Positions 35,965-44,208 of a stretch of 64,000 nucleotides of DNA are shown piece after piece. The stretch is from Flavobacterium piscisymbiosum (GTDB lineage Bacteria > Bacteroidota > Bacteroidia > Flavobacteriales > Flavobacteriaceae). The position numbers and the translations under genes are program-made. The notes below the pieces were generated by a model. That model was not told the origin of the DNA and made no database searches. It saw only the letters and a program-made list of their open reading frames with translations. The DNA is taken from NCBI RefSeq assembly GCF_020905295.1, contig NZ_JAJJMM010000001.1, forward strand, positions 5,394,001 through 5,458,000, in the 5' to 3' direction. Positions within the stretch are counted from its first letter, which is position 1. Each line of letters starts with the position of its first letter.

Positions 35965-36444
35965 TTATTTAATAGTTAACTTATTCTCTACCTTTTTAGG
36001 TTTTAGTTCCTGTACGCTTTTGATCAAATTTGGTAATTGATCTTTTTTGATATCTCCTGTAAGAGTTACAACACCATCTTTTACAGTAGCAGTTACACCA
36101 CTATAAGTTTTTACCACATCATTTACCGAAGTAGTCAATACACCATCAGCATTAATTTCTACCGGAGCAGTTGTAGCTACAGGTTCCGGAGCTGGAATTT
36201 CGCAATTGTTTACTACTGTTTTAACCCCTTTTACTCCTTTTACAATACTTTCAGCGCTTTGTTTTATTGTTTCATCGTTACAAGTACCTGAAATAGTAGC
36301 AACACCTTTTTCTACAGAAACTTCAACCCCCGGAAGAGCGCTAATTTGTGCATCAATGTCTTTTTGAATATCTGCATCTTTTGGACCACAAGCCACTAAA
36401 GAAACAGCAAGACCCATTCCTAATAAAATAGATTTAATTTTCAT
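35965..36444 (-). CDS. BON-domain lipoprotein
   Basis: 159 residues. The signal sequence SILLGMGLAVSLVAC has a lipobox with Cys at residue 19. Two BON domains follow (about 25-85 with VEVSVEKGVATISGTC, and about 95-157 with VTATVKDGVVTLTGDI). BON domains bind lipid surfaces or membrane proteins; OsmY and related proteins act in envelope stress. It is the first gene of a two-gene operon with the BON/LysM protein. A Pro/Ala-rich linker separates the domains. Confidence 0.87.
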   Translation of the reverse strand: MKIKSILLGMGLAVSLVACGPKDADIQKDIDAQISALPGVEVSVEKGVATISGTCNDETIKQSAESIVKGVKGVKTVVNNCEIPAPEPVATTAPVEINADGVLTTSVNDVVKTYSGVTATVKDGVVTLTGDIKKDQLPNLIKSVQELKPKKVENKLTIK

Positions 36445-36622
36445 AATAGATATTTTTTTTTAATTGATTAAACATTTAAAGTTAACGAATAAATCAGTTA
36501 TATATTACAAAATAATCTTACATTTTTTATATTATTACCATTTCTTAATATTGGGGAATAAAAAAAGTACTTGGAATTACTATCGTCTTTAAAGAATGAC
36601 TAAAACTTTTATTCTCATAATT

Positions 36623-37096
36623 CTATTTATTTAAAATAAACAACAATGATTCTAATTGTTCCATTGACATTTTTACAACAGATTCTACTTCAGATTCTCC
36701 ATCCGTAATTTTCAATACTGCTTGATTATCCTCTTCATATCCAACTGATTTAAAAGAATACTTTGGAACTGATATTGCAGTCTCCTTTTTTCCATCCTTA
36801 AACCAACCATAACTGGCTTCATAAATAACTTTACCATTCAAAATTTCTATAGTCTCTTCGCCATATGTATTCCAAAGTGAAACTCTAAGAAGATAAAAAC
36901 CCATCAACCCAAATATTCCAATCCCTATAAAATAGCCAATTTGCAATCCGCCTCCGGTCAAAACACTTACAATAGTTCCAACCAAAGGAAAAATAAAAAA
37001 GGCAAACGCAAAAAAAAACATTACAATTCTAACTGCCAATGGCGATTTTTTGACTTTAAGATTTAAAGTATTATTTCTAAAATTAAATTGTTGCAT
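36623..37096 (-). CDS. Membrane protein of unknown function
   Basis: 157 residues. Two hydrophobic helices are seen, about 24-46 (MFFFAFAFFIFPLVGTIVSV) and 53-72 (IGYFIGIGIFGLMGFYLL). The rest is soluble and beta-rich, with WNTYGEETIEILNGKVIYE, a pattern similar to small PH-like or YcxB-type domains. There is no catalytic motif. It sits apart from the neighbouring genes. I do not recognise a named family. Confidence 0.6.
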   Translation of the reverse strand: MQQFNFRNNTLNLKVKKSPLAVRIVMFFFAFAFFIFPLVGTIVSVLTGGGLQIGYFIGIGIFGLMGFYLLRVSLWNTYGEETIEILNGKVIYEASYGWFKDGKKETAISVPKYSFKSVGYEEDNQAVLKITDGESEVESVVKMSMEQLESLLFILNK

Positions 37097-37147
37097 ATAT
37101 TATTTTGAGTAAAATGGTAAATAGTAAATGAGATTTTTATTTAAAGT

Positions 37148-37594
37148 TTACTCATGTTGCGTTACATCATTATATTGCCAGAGCACATTTATAATTTTCC
37201 ATTCTCCATTGGTTTTTACAATATGCATATAATCTATCCAGGCATCGGCTAATAGTTTTACAGATGCTGTTCTCGCCGAAATATCCAAAAGCTTAATTTC
37301 CTTTCTTGGATTTTTCGGGAACTTATCACCTTTTGCATTATAAGTTTCTGCCAGAATCACCATATTTTCTGTAAAGTATTCTGATATATAATCTTTTTGG
37401 GCAGCCTTGCTTCTAAAAACTGATCTTTTTACCAAGCGAGGATGCAAAGCACTTTCCATCAATTTTGGGTTTGGAGTATGTTGTGCTTCAATATAAGCCA
37501 AAGCAACACGCTTGATATCAAGTGTATCTTGCGCTGTTTGGGCTTGAAGATTAAAAGTGTAAAATGCAATTGTGAATAGTAATAACTTTTTCAT
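37148..37594 (-). CDS. Secreted lumazine-binding-like protein (NTF2 fold)
   Basis: 148 residues with a signal peptide (LLLFTIAFYTFNLQAQ). The mature part fits the putative lumazine-binding / SnoaL-like NTF2 fold: a helix with VALAYIEAQHTPNPKLMESAL, then beta strands with SVKLLADAWIDYMHIVKTN and WKIINVLWQYN. Proteins of this type are found in the envelope of Bacteroidota; their ligand is unknown. It starts 6 bp after the stop of the broken LolA-like gene, so the two were one transcript. Confidence 0.72.
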   Translation of the reverse strand: MKKLLLFTIAFYTFNLQAQTAQDTLDIKRVALAYIEAQHTPNPKLMESALHPRLVKRSVFRSKAAQKDYISEYFTENMVILAETYNAKGDKFPKNPRKEIKLLDISARTASVKLLADAWIDYMHIVKTNGEWKIINVLWQYNDVTQHE

Positions 37595-37600
37595 CTATAT

Positions 37601-38305
37601 TTATTTAAAATCGTTTTCACTTACTTTTTCATTATAAAAAAGTTCTTCAATTTTTGCCGTTTGAGAATCGGGATCAACTCCAAATCTCATCGTTGTAAAG
37701 TAAGTGAGTTTACCAAATGTTTTAAAATCTCCGTAAACGACCGTTGAAAACGAATCTTTTTCACCATTTAAAGTTTCGGATTTGATTAAAAAGGCAGTTT
37801 TATTATCAAAATACAGAAACACTGTTTTTCCATTTATGCAGGTAGCTTTTATCTTGTCACATTTTGCTGATTCAAAATCCTCTGTTCCTACATATTCTAA
37901 TTTGTACAAAGTAGAATCCAGGTAATCTAATTCGTTGAATATATTTTTCTTAAATAATTTGTCTTTAAAATTCTCCTGATCTGCCAGCGTTTTTTCGCCA
38001 TTGCTTAAATTATAACCTAATTTTCCATCGTACCACGATTTAAAAACGACCCTTTATCCATACACTATTTCAAAACTGCCAACATTGGGTTTCATTTCTT
38101 TTACCACCCAATTTGCAGTCCGTCCCTCCATTTGAGTAACCGAATTTGTGTAAAGCGTATTGATACTTTTTATAAATTCTTTTCCCCCAATTGCTTCAAG
38201 TTCCTTATTGATAATGGCAACCGCTTTTTCATCTTGCTTTTGAGCATAAATAGAACTCGAAATAAAAGCGAAAAGTAGAACGAAATAAAATTTTGACAGG
38301 TTCAT
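37601..38305 (-). pseudogene. LolA-like protein gene interrupted by an in-frame TAA
   Basis: The frame from ATG 38305 to TAA 37601 would encode 234 residues but has a stop at 38054-38056, after GSFEIVYG. The same frame continues directly with RVVFKSWYDGKLGYNLSNG and YKLEYVGTEDFESAKC. The N-terminus has a signal peptide (FYFVLLFAFISSSIYAQ). The sequence resembles outer-membrane lipoprotein-sorting (LolA/LolB fold) proteins often seen in Flavobacteria. It is probably a nonsense mutation or a base-call error. A downstream part could restart at ATG 37909 but would lack the signal peptide. Confidence 0.7.
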
Positions 38306-38379
38306 TTTAATTAGTTTTAAAGATTAGTTTTTAGAAAAAGTAAAATTGTATCGGATTAAAAATAACACATTTTTTATTA

Positions 38380-38406
38380 CAAAATTAAAATCTCTTTTTT
38401 TATCAA
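38380..38406 (-). promoter_or_regulatory. Candidate promoter of the LolA-like gene
   Basis: On the minus strand TTG (38404-38406), a 16-base spacer and TAATTTTG (38380-38387). The spacing is slightly short. Confidence 0.35.
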
Positions 38407-38640
38407 GGTTATTAGATTGATTGTCGATAATGATTGCGATCCTTATCCCGAAGTTTCGGGACGCTCAGGAAGACAAGTGTTAAGAAAAAAAATCCGTCAA
38501 AATCCGCGTTTTCGCTTTAGTGAATTCGTTTTATCAGCGTTCTATTTCATCACTATTATATTAAAAAATAAAAATTCAAATTCCTTATTGACTCACATTC
38601 AAAACAATCAAAATTCCCTTAAATATTTATGATTTTCAGA
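38407..38640. other. Intergenic repeat fragments before dnaX
   Basis: It contains CCCGAAGTTTCGGGACGCTC (about 38447-38466, with a CCCGAA/TTCGGG hairpin) and ATCCGTCAAAATCCGCG, words from the dispersed repeat family. The plus frame at 38417-38632 has no support as a gene. Confidence 0.45.
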
Positions 38641-38672
38641 TTTGTGATTTGGTAAATTTCAGCCTATATTTG
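38641..38672 (+). promoter_or_regulatory. dnaX promoter
   Basis: TTTG (38641-38644), 20 bases and TATATTTG (38665-38672) match the Bacteroidota pattern. A start near 38678 leaves about 13 bases before ATG 38691. It also rules out the in-frame ATG at 38649 as the translation start. Confidence 0.65.
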
Positions 38673-38690
38673 CTATCGAATAAAAAGAAT

Positions 38691-40435
38691 ATGGAACAAT
38701 TTGTAGTATCGGCTCGTAAGTATCGCCCACAGACGTTTAAGGATGTTGTGGGACAAAAAGCTATTACCAACACTTTGTTGAATGCCATAGACAGCAATCA
38801 CCTTGCTTCTGCCCTTTTATTTACAGGACCACGTGGAGTTGGTAAAACTACTTGCGCACGTATTTTGGCTCGAAAAATAAATCAGCCCGGATATGATGAT
38901 CCTAACGAAGATTTCGCTTTTAACGTTTTTGAGTTAGATGCGGCTTCCAACAACTCTGTTGATGATATTCGTAGCCTGATCGATCAGGTTCGAATCCCGC
39001 CACAAACCGGACAATATAAAGTTTATATTATTGACGAGGTTCATATGTTGTCTTCGGCAGCTTTTAATGCTTTCCTTAAAACATTAGAAGAGCCGCCAAA
39101 ACATGCTATTTTTATATTAGCAACAACAGAGAAACACAAAATTATTCCAACCATTTTATCTCGTTGTCAGATATTTGATTTCAAGAGAATTACGGTAAAA
39201 GATGCTAAAGAACATTTGGCTGAAGTTGCGAAAAGTCAGGGAATCAATTTTGAAGACGATGCTTTGCACATTATTGCTCAAAAAGCGGATGGCGCAATGC
39301 GTGACGCTTTATCTATTTTTGACCGTGTAGTTTCGTACTGCGGAACGAACTTAACACGTCAGGCTGTAACCGAAAACCTTAACGTTTTAGATTACGAAAC
39401 TTACATTAGCATTACCGATTTACTTTTAGAAAATAAAATTCCGGATCTTTTACTGGCTTACAATGATATTCTTGCAAAAGGTTTTGACGGACATCATTTT
39501 ATTGCCGGTCTGGCTTCGCATTTCAGGGATTTACTGGTAAGTAAAACTCCTGCTACAATCGCTTTGCTGGAAGTAGGTGAACAAGCACAACAAATGTATG
39601 GTGTGCAAGCTCAAAAATGTTCGCAGGAATTTTTATTAAAAGGAATTGATATTGCAAATGACTGCGATTTAAAATATAAATTGAGTCAGAACCAACGCCT
39701 TTTGGTTGAATTATGTTTAATGCAATTGGCCTCTATCAGCTTTGATGGAGAAAAAAAAAAGTTGAGCAATTCATAATTCCCCCTACTTATTACAGAAATA
39801 GTGGATATTCTATTACTGAAATTCCAACTGCAAAAACCCAAGTTTCAAATACTGGGGTAGAAAACAATACCAATCAAAATAGTAATGTCAATCAAAACGA
39901 CAATGTTGCTGTAAACAATACTGTCGAAGCGCCGAAAGTTGAAACTCCAAAACCTGAAGTTAGCAACGAACCTAAAATTTCTGCTTTTTCTCTATCGAGT
40001 ATTCGCAAGAAAAAAGAGCTGGAAGCAGCCAGTATGTCCTACGTAAAGCCAACTTCTGTAATGCCTACGGAAGAATTTACGGAGACTGAAATGTTAGTGC
40101 AATGGAATAAATATGCGCAACGTTTGGGTGACAAAGGACACAAAATCATGCAATCGTTACTATTGATTAACGATCCTAAACTAAACGGAACAGTTATTAC
40201 TTTTGAGTTACCCAACGAAGGTTCTAAATTAGATTTTGAAGGCCAGATTCATGGTCTTTTAGGACATTTAAAAGGACATTTGCACAATCACGATATTACG
40301 ATTGAAGTGAATGTAAATGAAACTATCGAAATCAAGAGAAGTTTAAACGATCAGGACCGATACAATCGTTTAGTCGAAATTAATCCAAATCTTGAACTTT
40401 TAAGATCTACATTTGGGTTAGATTTAACTTCATAA
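38691..40435 (+). CDS. dnaX: DNA polymerase III subunit gamma/tau, via -1 frameshift
   Basis: DnaX is the ATPase of the clamp loader. The 0-frame from ATG 38691 has Walker A GPRGVGKTT (about 46-54), Walker B VYIIDEVHML, sensor TTEKHKI and the SRC arginine-finger motif; it ends at 39776 after 361 residues. At 39755-39761 lies A_AAA_AAG in an A10 run. A -1 shift there opens a frame to 40435, giving GEKKK-VEQFIIPPTYY and a Pro/Asn-rich linker with a C-terminal domain, about 581 residues (tau-like). The unshifted product would be a gamma-like short form. The four zinc cysteines of E. coli DnaX are absent (INQPGYDDPNEDF instead). A homopolymer sequencing error is the alternative. Confidence 0.88.
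39755..39761 (+). promoter_or_regulatory. dnaX slippery heptamer A_AAA_AAG
   Basis: In the reading frame from ATG 38691 the bases 39755-39761 read A AAA AAG, the E. coli dnaX -1 frameshift motif, and belong to an A10 run (39751-39760). The 0-frame stop is 13 bases later. No clear downstream stem-loop was found, so transcript slippage on the A10 run (as in Thermus) is equally possible. Confidence 0.6.
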
Positions 40436-40486
40436 TTTTTAGAAGTCCTTCAAACACAATTGAGGATATTTTTTTTCGTTCAACTA

Positions 40487-40516
40487 TATTTTTGTAGTAT
40501 TTTTTCTATATTTTTG
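40487..40516 (+). promoter_or_regulatory. Two candidate -7 elements before the transporter gene
   Basis: TATTTTTG occurs at 40487-40494 and 40509-40516. Neither has a TTG at the ideal distance. The second would give a leader of about 27 bases before TTG 40549. Confidence 0.3.
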
Positions 40517-40548
40517 ATGTATTAATAATTTTATTAAACCTTAAAAAA

Positions 40549-41106
40549 TTGGAAAAACAACTAGCAAACTCTGCACCGCTAGGTCTTCTGGGTTTTGGAA
40601 TGACCACAATTTTATTAAACATTCACAATATGGGATTTTTTCCTGTAAGTGCTGTAATCATATCAATGGGAATTTTTTATGGAGGAATCGCTCAGGTAAT
40701 TGCCGGAATTATTGCGTTTAAGCGAGGGAATGTTTTTGCTGCTACTGCCTTTACGTCTTATGGATTTTTCTGGATTACTTTAGTTGCTATCTGGATGCTG
40801 CCAAGTAGCGACATTACAGTTGCAGGACCTACTCCGGAATCTTTTTTAGGATGGTATCTCGCTCTTTGGGGAATATTTACTGCTTTTATGTGGTATGGAA
40901 CCTGGGGCGGCAGTAAGGTTCAGCAATTTATTTTTCTTTCCTTAACTGTTTTATTCTTTCTTTTAGCCATAGAAAAATGGACAGAAATTGAATCAATAGC
41001 CACTTTTGCAGGAGCAATTGGTATTATTTGCGGAAGTAGTGCTTTTTATTTGGCTATGGCCGAATTATTAGAAGAAGTAAAAGGTGAAAAAGTGCTGCCT
41101 TATTGA
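40549..41106 (+). CDS. Acetate/succinate transporter of the SatP (YaaH) family
   Basis: 185 residues; the start is TTG 40549 (MEKQLANSAPLGLLGFGMTT). The NSAPLGL motif corresponds to the NPAPLGL signature of the GPR1/FUN34/YaaH family. Six membrane helices are apparent (for example VAIWMLP and the ALWGIFTAFMW region), and the protein lies in the inner membrane. Members import acetate or succinate with protons. It lies alone between dnaX and a palindromic repeat. Confidence 0.88.
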   Translation: MEKQLANSAPLGLLGFGMTTILLNIHNMGFFPVSAVIISMGIFYGGIAQVIAGIIAFKRGNVFAATAFTSYGFFWITLVAIWMLPSSDITVAGPTPESFLGWYLALWGIFTAFMWYGTWGGSKVQQFIFLSLTVLFFLLAIEKWTEIESIATFAGAIGIICGSSAFYLAMAELLEEVKGEKVLPY

Positions 41107-41114
41107 TATTATTT

Positions 41115-41203
41115 TTTGCCACGAATTGCACGAATCTACACGAATTAAATTTAAACATTTTTTAAATGAAAAATTAGTGTTAATTGGCGTAATTCGTGGC
41201 AAA
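41115..41203. repeat. GCCACGAATT palindrome, copy 1
   Basis: TTTGCCACGAATT (41115-41127) and AATTCGTGGCAAA (41191-41203) are exact complements, with further partial pairing inside (CACGAATT and AATTAGTG). It lies between convergent genes and may serve as a terminator. Same family as 44097-44180. Confidence 0.6.
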
Positions 41204-41208
41204 CTTAT

Positions 41209-41787
41209 TTATTTATTCTTCAATCCTAAATCATATACTTTTTGCAGCCATTTTTCTCTTTGAAAATCTGTTGCTGTTTTTATGATTCCGATGTAAGTTA
41301 CTTTTACAGGTTTTATGCCGCAGAATTCTAAAGTAGATTTCTTTAATTGATTCACGCTTGGTCTTCCATAAAACAATCTGTAATACCAGCCTGGCTGATC
41401 TAATGTGGTGATAATGTGTGCCGTTTTTCCTGTTAGCAATTTATCCCACCAAACTGAGTTTTCGCGATATTGATATGCCATTCCGGGTAAAAACAAACGA
41501 TCGATAAATCCTTTTGTAATTGCCGGTAAACCTCCCCACCAAACCGGATGAATCCAAACCAAGTGGTCTGCCTTTCTGATTTTTTCCCACGATTCCAGCA
41601 AATCCGGTTCTAATTCTGTTCGTTTTTGATAACCAAATTGCAGGTTTGGATTAAAATTTAATGAAGCAATTGTTATAATCTCGACTTCCGCACCGGAAGC
41701 GATTACCCCTTTTAGATAAGATTCGGCTATGCCGAAATTAAAACTTGACGGATTTGGATGTCCGTTTATGATCAGTATTTTTTTCAT
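41209..41787 (-). CDS. NAD(P)H-dependent flavodoxin-fold oxidoreductase
   Basis: 192 residues of the NQO1/MdaB/KefF-type family. The FMN/FAD-binding N-terminus is ILIINGHPNPSSFNFGIA, followed by WIHPVWWGGLPAITKGFIDR, the typical flavin-contact loop, and FCGIKPVKVTYIG. Such enzymes reduce quinones or other electrophiles. It starts 3 bp after the stop of the preceding dehydrogenase-like gene, so the two are co-transcribed. Confidence 0.87.
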   Translation of the reverse strand: MKKILIINGHPNPSSFNFGIAESYLKGVIASGAEVEIITIASLNFNPNLQFGYQKRTELEPDLLESWEKIRKADHLVWIHPVWWGGLPAITKGFIDRLFLPGMAYQYRENSVWWDKLLTGKTAHIITTLDQPGWYYRLFYGRPSVNQLKKSTLEFCGIKPVKVTYIGIIKTATDFQREKWLQKVYDLGLKNK

Positions 41788-41790
41788 GTT

Positions 41791-42825
41791 CTATTCGTTT
41801 ATTTTAAGATTAATGGTACTGTAAGTATTTAAAGCCTCATAAACTTCTTTCGACGAATGTATTTGATGACTAAAGTAAATTCCGCCCGATAAAGTTTCAC
41901 TCAACATTTTTTCGATATGCAAAACTGTCGAAAAAGCCGTTAATTCAGCTTGACCTTTAATACTTTGCAAGCTAATTCTTTTTGTCTTCTGCTGTGTTTT
42001 TATAATTACTTCAAAAATGGTTTGATCGCCATTTCCGCTTGAACCAAAAAGTAGTTGTCTTTCTTTTAAAAACATGATATTAAAAATCTTAAGCGATTGA
42101 AAACAACCCATCAAACTGGTTACAAACTTAGAATTGTAGGTCATCTTAACCGAAACAGTTGGTATTTTTTCTATCTGATTTAAAATAAACAAATCCGGAA
42201 CATCAAGATTATAAACCTGACGTTTCCCAATTCCGAAAGAGAAATTAAATTTTTCGGAATTTAAAAAATGCTTTACATGTTGTGGCTGGTTATTTTTATA
42301 AACAATAAAGGGTTTGCATACGTTTTCGGCTAAAAAATTGGCTGAACTTTTTCCTGCCAAATCTTTTACAGAATAATAGATAAAAATATTCGTTTCCTGA
42401 ATTTTATGCCTGTCAGGCTCCATAAAATCAACGAGACTACCGACGATACCGCCCATCCAGCCCGAACTAAAAACAATTCGGCTATTTATTTTCTGGTTAT
42501 TTGCCCTGGCTAAATCATACGCAATAGTAAGATCTGGTGTTGGCTTTGTAATATCGATATAGTCTAATTTGTTTTGTATGGCAAACTGCAAAATTTCATT
42601 ATTGCTATCTTTTGTACACAATACAATCAGGTCGATTTTATTCTGTAGAATACATTCAAACGTTTTTGGATTGGTAACATCAACAATTAAATCTTTGTTC
42701 GTTTTTCCTGACTGACGACTTCCTGCAAACAGGTTAAAGTCAGGATTTCTTGCTTCAAGAATTCGTAATATGACTTTACCTACTAAGCCGGTTCCGCCAA
42801 TTACTAAAATATTTTTTCTCATCAT
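41791..42825 (-). CDS. Saccharopine-dehydrogenase-like NAD-binding protein
   Basis: 344 residues (ATG 42825; a second Met follows at once). The Rossmann loop is ILVIGGTGLVGKVILRIL, with VLCTKDSNNEI, SSGWMGGIVGSLVDF and a C-terminal beta domain, as in saccharopine-dehydrogenase-like reductases. The true reaction is unknown. It shares a transcript with the flavodoxin-like oxidoreductase and is preceded by a Crp-type regulator gene 59 bp away. Confidence 0.75.
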   Translation of the reverse strand: MMRKNILVIGGTGLVGKVILRILEARNPDFNLFAGSRQSGKTNKDLIVDVTNPKTFECILQNKIDLIVLCTKDSNNEILQFAIQNKLDYIDITKPTPDLTIAYDLARANNQKINSRIVFSSGWMGGIVGSLVDFMEPDRHKIQETNIFIYYSVKDLAGKSSANFLAENVCKPFIVYKNNQPQHVKHFLNSEKFNFSFGIGKRQVYNLDVPDLFILNQIEKIPTVSVKMTYNSKFVTSLMGCFQSLKIFNIMFLKERQLLFGSSGNGDQTIFEVIIKTQQKTKRISLQSIKGQAELTAFSTVLHIEKMLSETLSGGIYFSHQIHSSKEVYEALNTYSTINLKINE

Positions 42826-42884
42826 TATATATTGTTTTCAGCAAAAATAATGATGAGATATCTCTCGATAACCAGACAAATGTC

Positions 42885-43445
42885 CTATAAAATCGCTTTT
42901 CGAATACGGCTTAAATGTCTTGGTGTAACGCCTAAATAGGACGCTAAATATTGCAATGGAATGAGCTGCAGGTATTTTTTATGGTTCTTATAAAGTTCTT
43001 CATAACGTTGGGTTCCGGATAATTTCTGAAAAGAAATCATTCGTTTTTGAAGTGTTACATATTCCATTTCAGTTAACTTACGTCCTATTTCCTGCCAATG
43101 AATGCCTAAGGCATAAAGCTTTTCTAAACTTTCACGGCTTATGACTTGCAACTCTGTATCGGCTATTGCCTGAATATTTTCTTCAGCTACATTTTGCGTT
43201 ATAAAACTAGAGAATGAAGCCATAAATTCGTTTTCGAAAGCAAAACAATTCGTGATTTCATCGCCCTGATGATTGAAAAAATACGAACGTAAAATCCCTT
43301 TATTGATAAAAACAATTTCATTACTAACCTGATTTTCTTGCAATAAAAGTTCTCCTTTTTTGAGTTTTCGAAAAGTAATTAAATCATCGAGCATCTCTAA
43401 TTCATTTTGAGGTAAAACCTGAATAGATTGAAAAACTGATTTCAT
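42885..43445 (-). CDS. Crp/Fnr-family transcriptional regulator
   Basis: 186 residues. The cyclic-nucleotide-binding-type domain (about 20-110) has KKGELLLQENQVSNEIVFIN and GILRSYFFN. The C-terminal helix-turn-helix is LIPLQYLASYLGVTPRHLSR. It lacks a clear RxA cyclic-AMP ligand motif, so its ligand is uncertain. It lies upstream of the two oxidoreductase genes on the same strand and may regulate them. Confidence 0.9.
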   Translation of the reverse strand: MKSVFQSIQVLPQNELEMLDDLITFRKLKKGELLLQENQVSNEIVFINKGILRSYFFNHQGDEITNCFAFENEFMASFSSFITQNVAEENIQAIADTELQVISRESLEKLYALGIHWQEIGRKLTEMEYVTLQKRMISFQKLSGTQRYEELYKNHKKYLQLIPLQYLASYLGVTPRHLSRIRKAIL

Positions 43446-43462
43446 TATAAATTCTGAATAGA

Positions 43463-44044
43463 TTAATTTTTAGAAGCAAAGACTTTTTCAATTCTTTTAT
43501 CAGGGATAAGCCATAACATGGCTACAGCAAAATACGCAGCACCTGAAACCCATTCGTTATAAAACGAAAAGACTATTCCTACGACATATAAAATAGCTGA
43601 TGTATACCCTTTTAAATCCCTGCCAATCGCTTTTGCCAATACTGAATTTTCGCCTTCGTTTACAATTATAATTCGCTGTAAAATAAAATACGCAATTGCA
43701 GATAAAAACAATACGACTCCGTACAAAGTCATGGAAGCTTTGGCAAAATTATGTTCTCCCATCCAGCCTGTTGCAACGGGAATTAGAGATAACCAAAATA
43801 ATAAATGCAAATTTGCCCAAAGGATTTTTCCGTTTATTTTGGTCATTCCATGAATTAAATAATGGTGATTGTTCCAATAGATTCCAACATAAATAAAACT
43901 CAAAATATAACTTAGAAACTTAGGAATAAGTCTTTTTAAATCGGCAAATTCATGTCCTTCAGGAACTTTAATTTCTAAAATCATAATAGTGATAATAATT
44001 GCTAATACACCATCACTGAAAGCTTCGAGTCTTGTTTTATTCAT
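43463..44044 (-). CDS. TMEM175-family potassium channel-like protein
   Basis: 193 residues. The N-terminus RLEAFSDGVLAIIITIMILE carries the FSDG motif of the TMEM175 (DUF1211) family, followed by five further helices, including IYWNNHHYLIHG, LLFWLSLIPVATGW and AAYFAVAMLW. Bacterial members form potassium-permeable channels. The first helix and the motif are complete. It is 17 bp upstream of the Crp-type gene and on the same strand. Confidence 0.88.
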   Translation of the reverse strand: MNKTRLEAFSDGVLAIIITIMILEIKVPEGHEFADLKRLIPKFLSYILSFIYVGIYWNNHHYLIHGMTKINGKILWANLHLLFWLSLIPVATGWMGEHNFAKASMTLYGVVLFLSAIAYFILQRIIIVNEGENSVLAKAIGRDLKGYTSAILYVVGIVFSFYNEWVSGAAYFAVAMLWLIPDKRIEKVFASKN

Positions 44045-44096
44045 TTATTTATATGTTTTTGAGTTATGTTTACAGCTTGGAATATGCTGAAAAAAG

Positions 44097-44180
44097 TTGC
44101 CACGAATTCCACAAATTTACACTAATTTTTTATTCCTATTGAAAAATATAATTCGTGTAAATTTATGGAATTCGTGGCAA
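44097..44180. repeat. GCCACGAATT palindrome, copy 2
   Basis: The arms 44097-44127 and 44150-44180 match at 29 of 31 positions (TTGCCACGAATTCCACAAAT in the left arm) around a 22-base loop that is AT-rich. It is the best-preserved member of the family seen here. Confidence 0.65.
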
Positions 44181-44208
44181 AAATATTTTTTTACCTAAAG
44201 ATCTAATA

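Noticed and set aside
40034..40435. Separate 133-residue gene after dnaX
   Set aside because: The frame is open without a stop back to the A10 run and continues the DnaX sequence, so it is the C-terminal part of the tau-like product.
41209..44044. Genomic island bracketed by palindromes
   Set aside because: No integrase, tRNA or direct repeats were found, and the palindrome family also occurs at 19264; kept only as a low-ranked idea.
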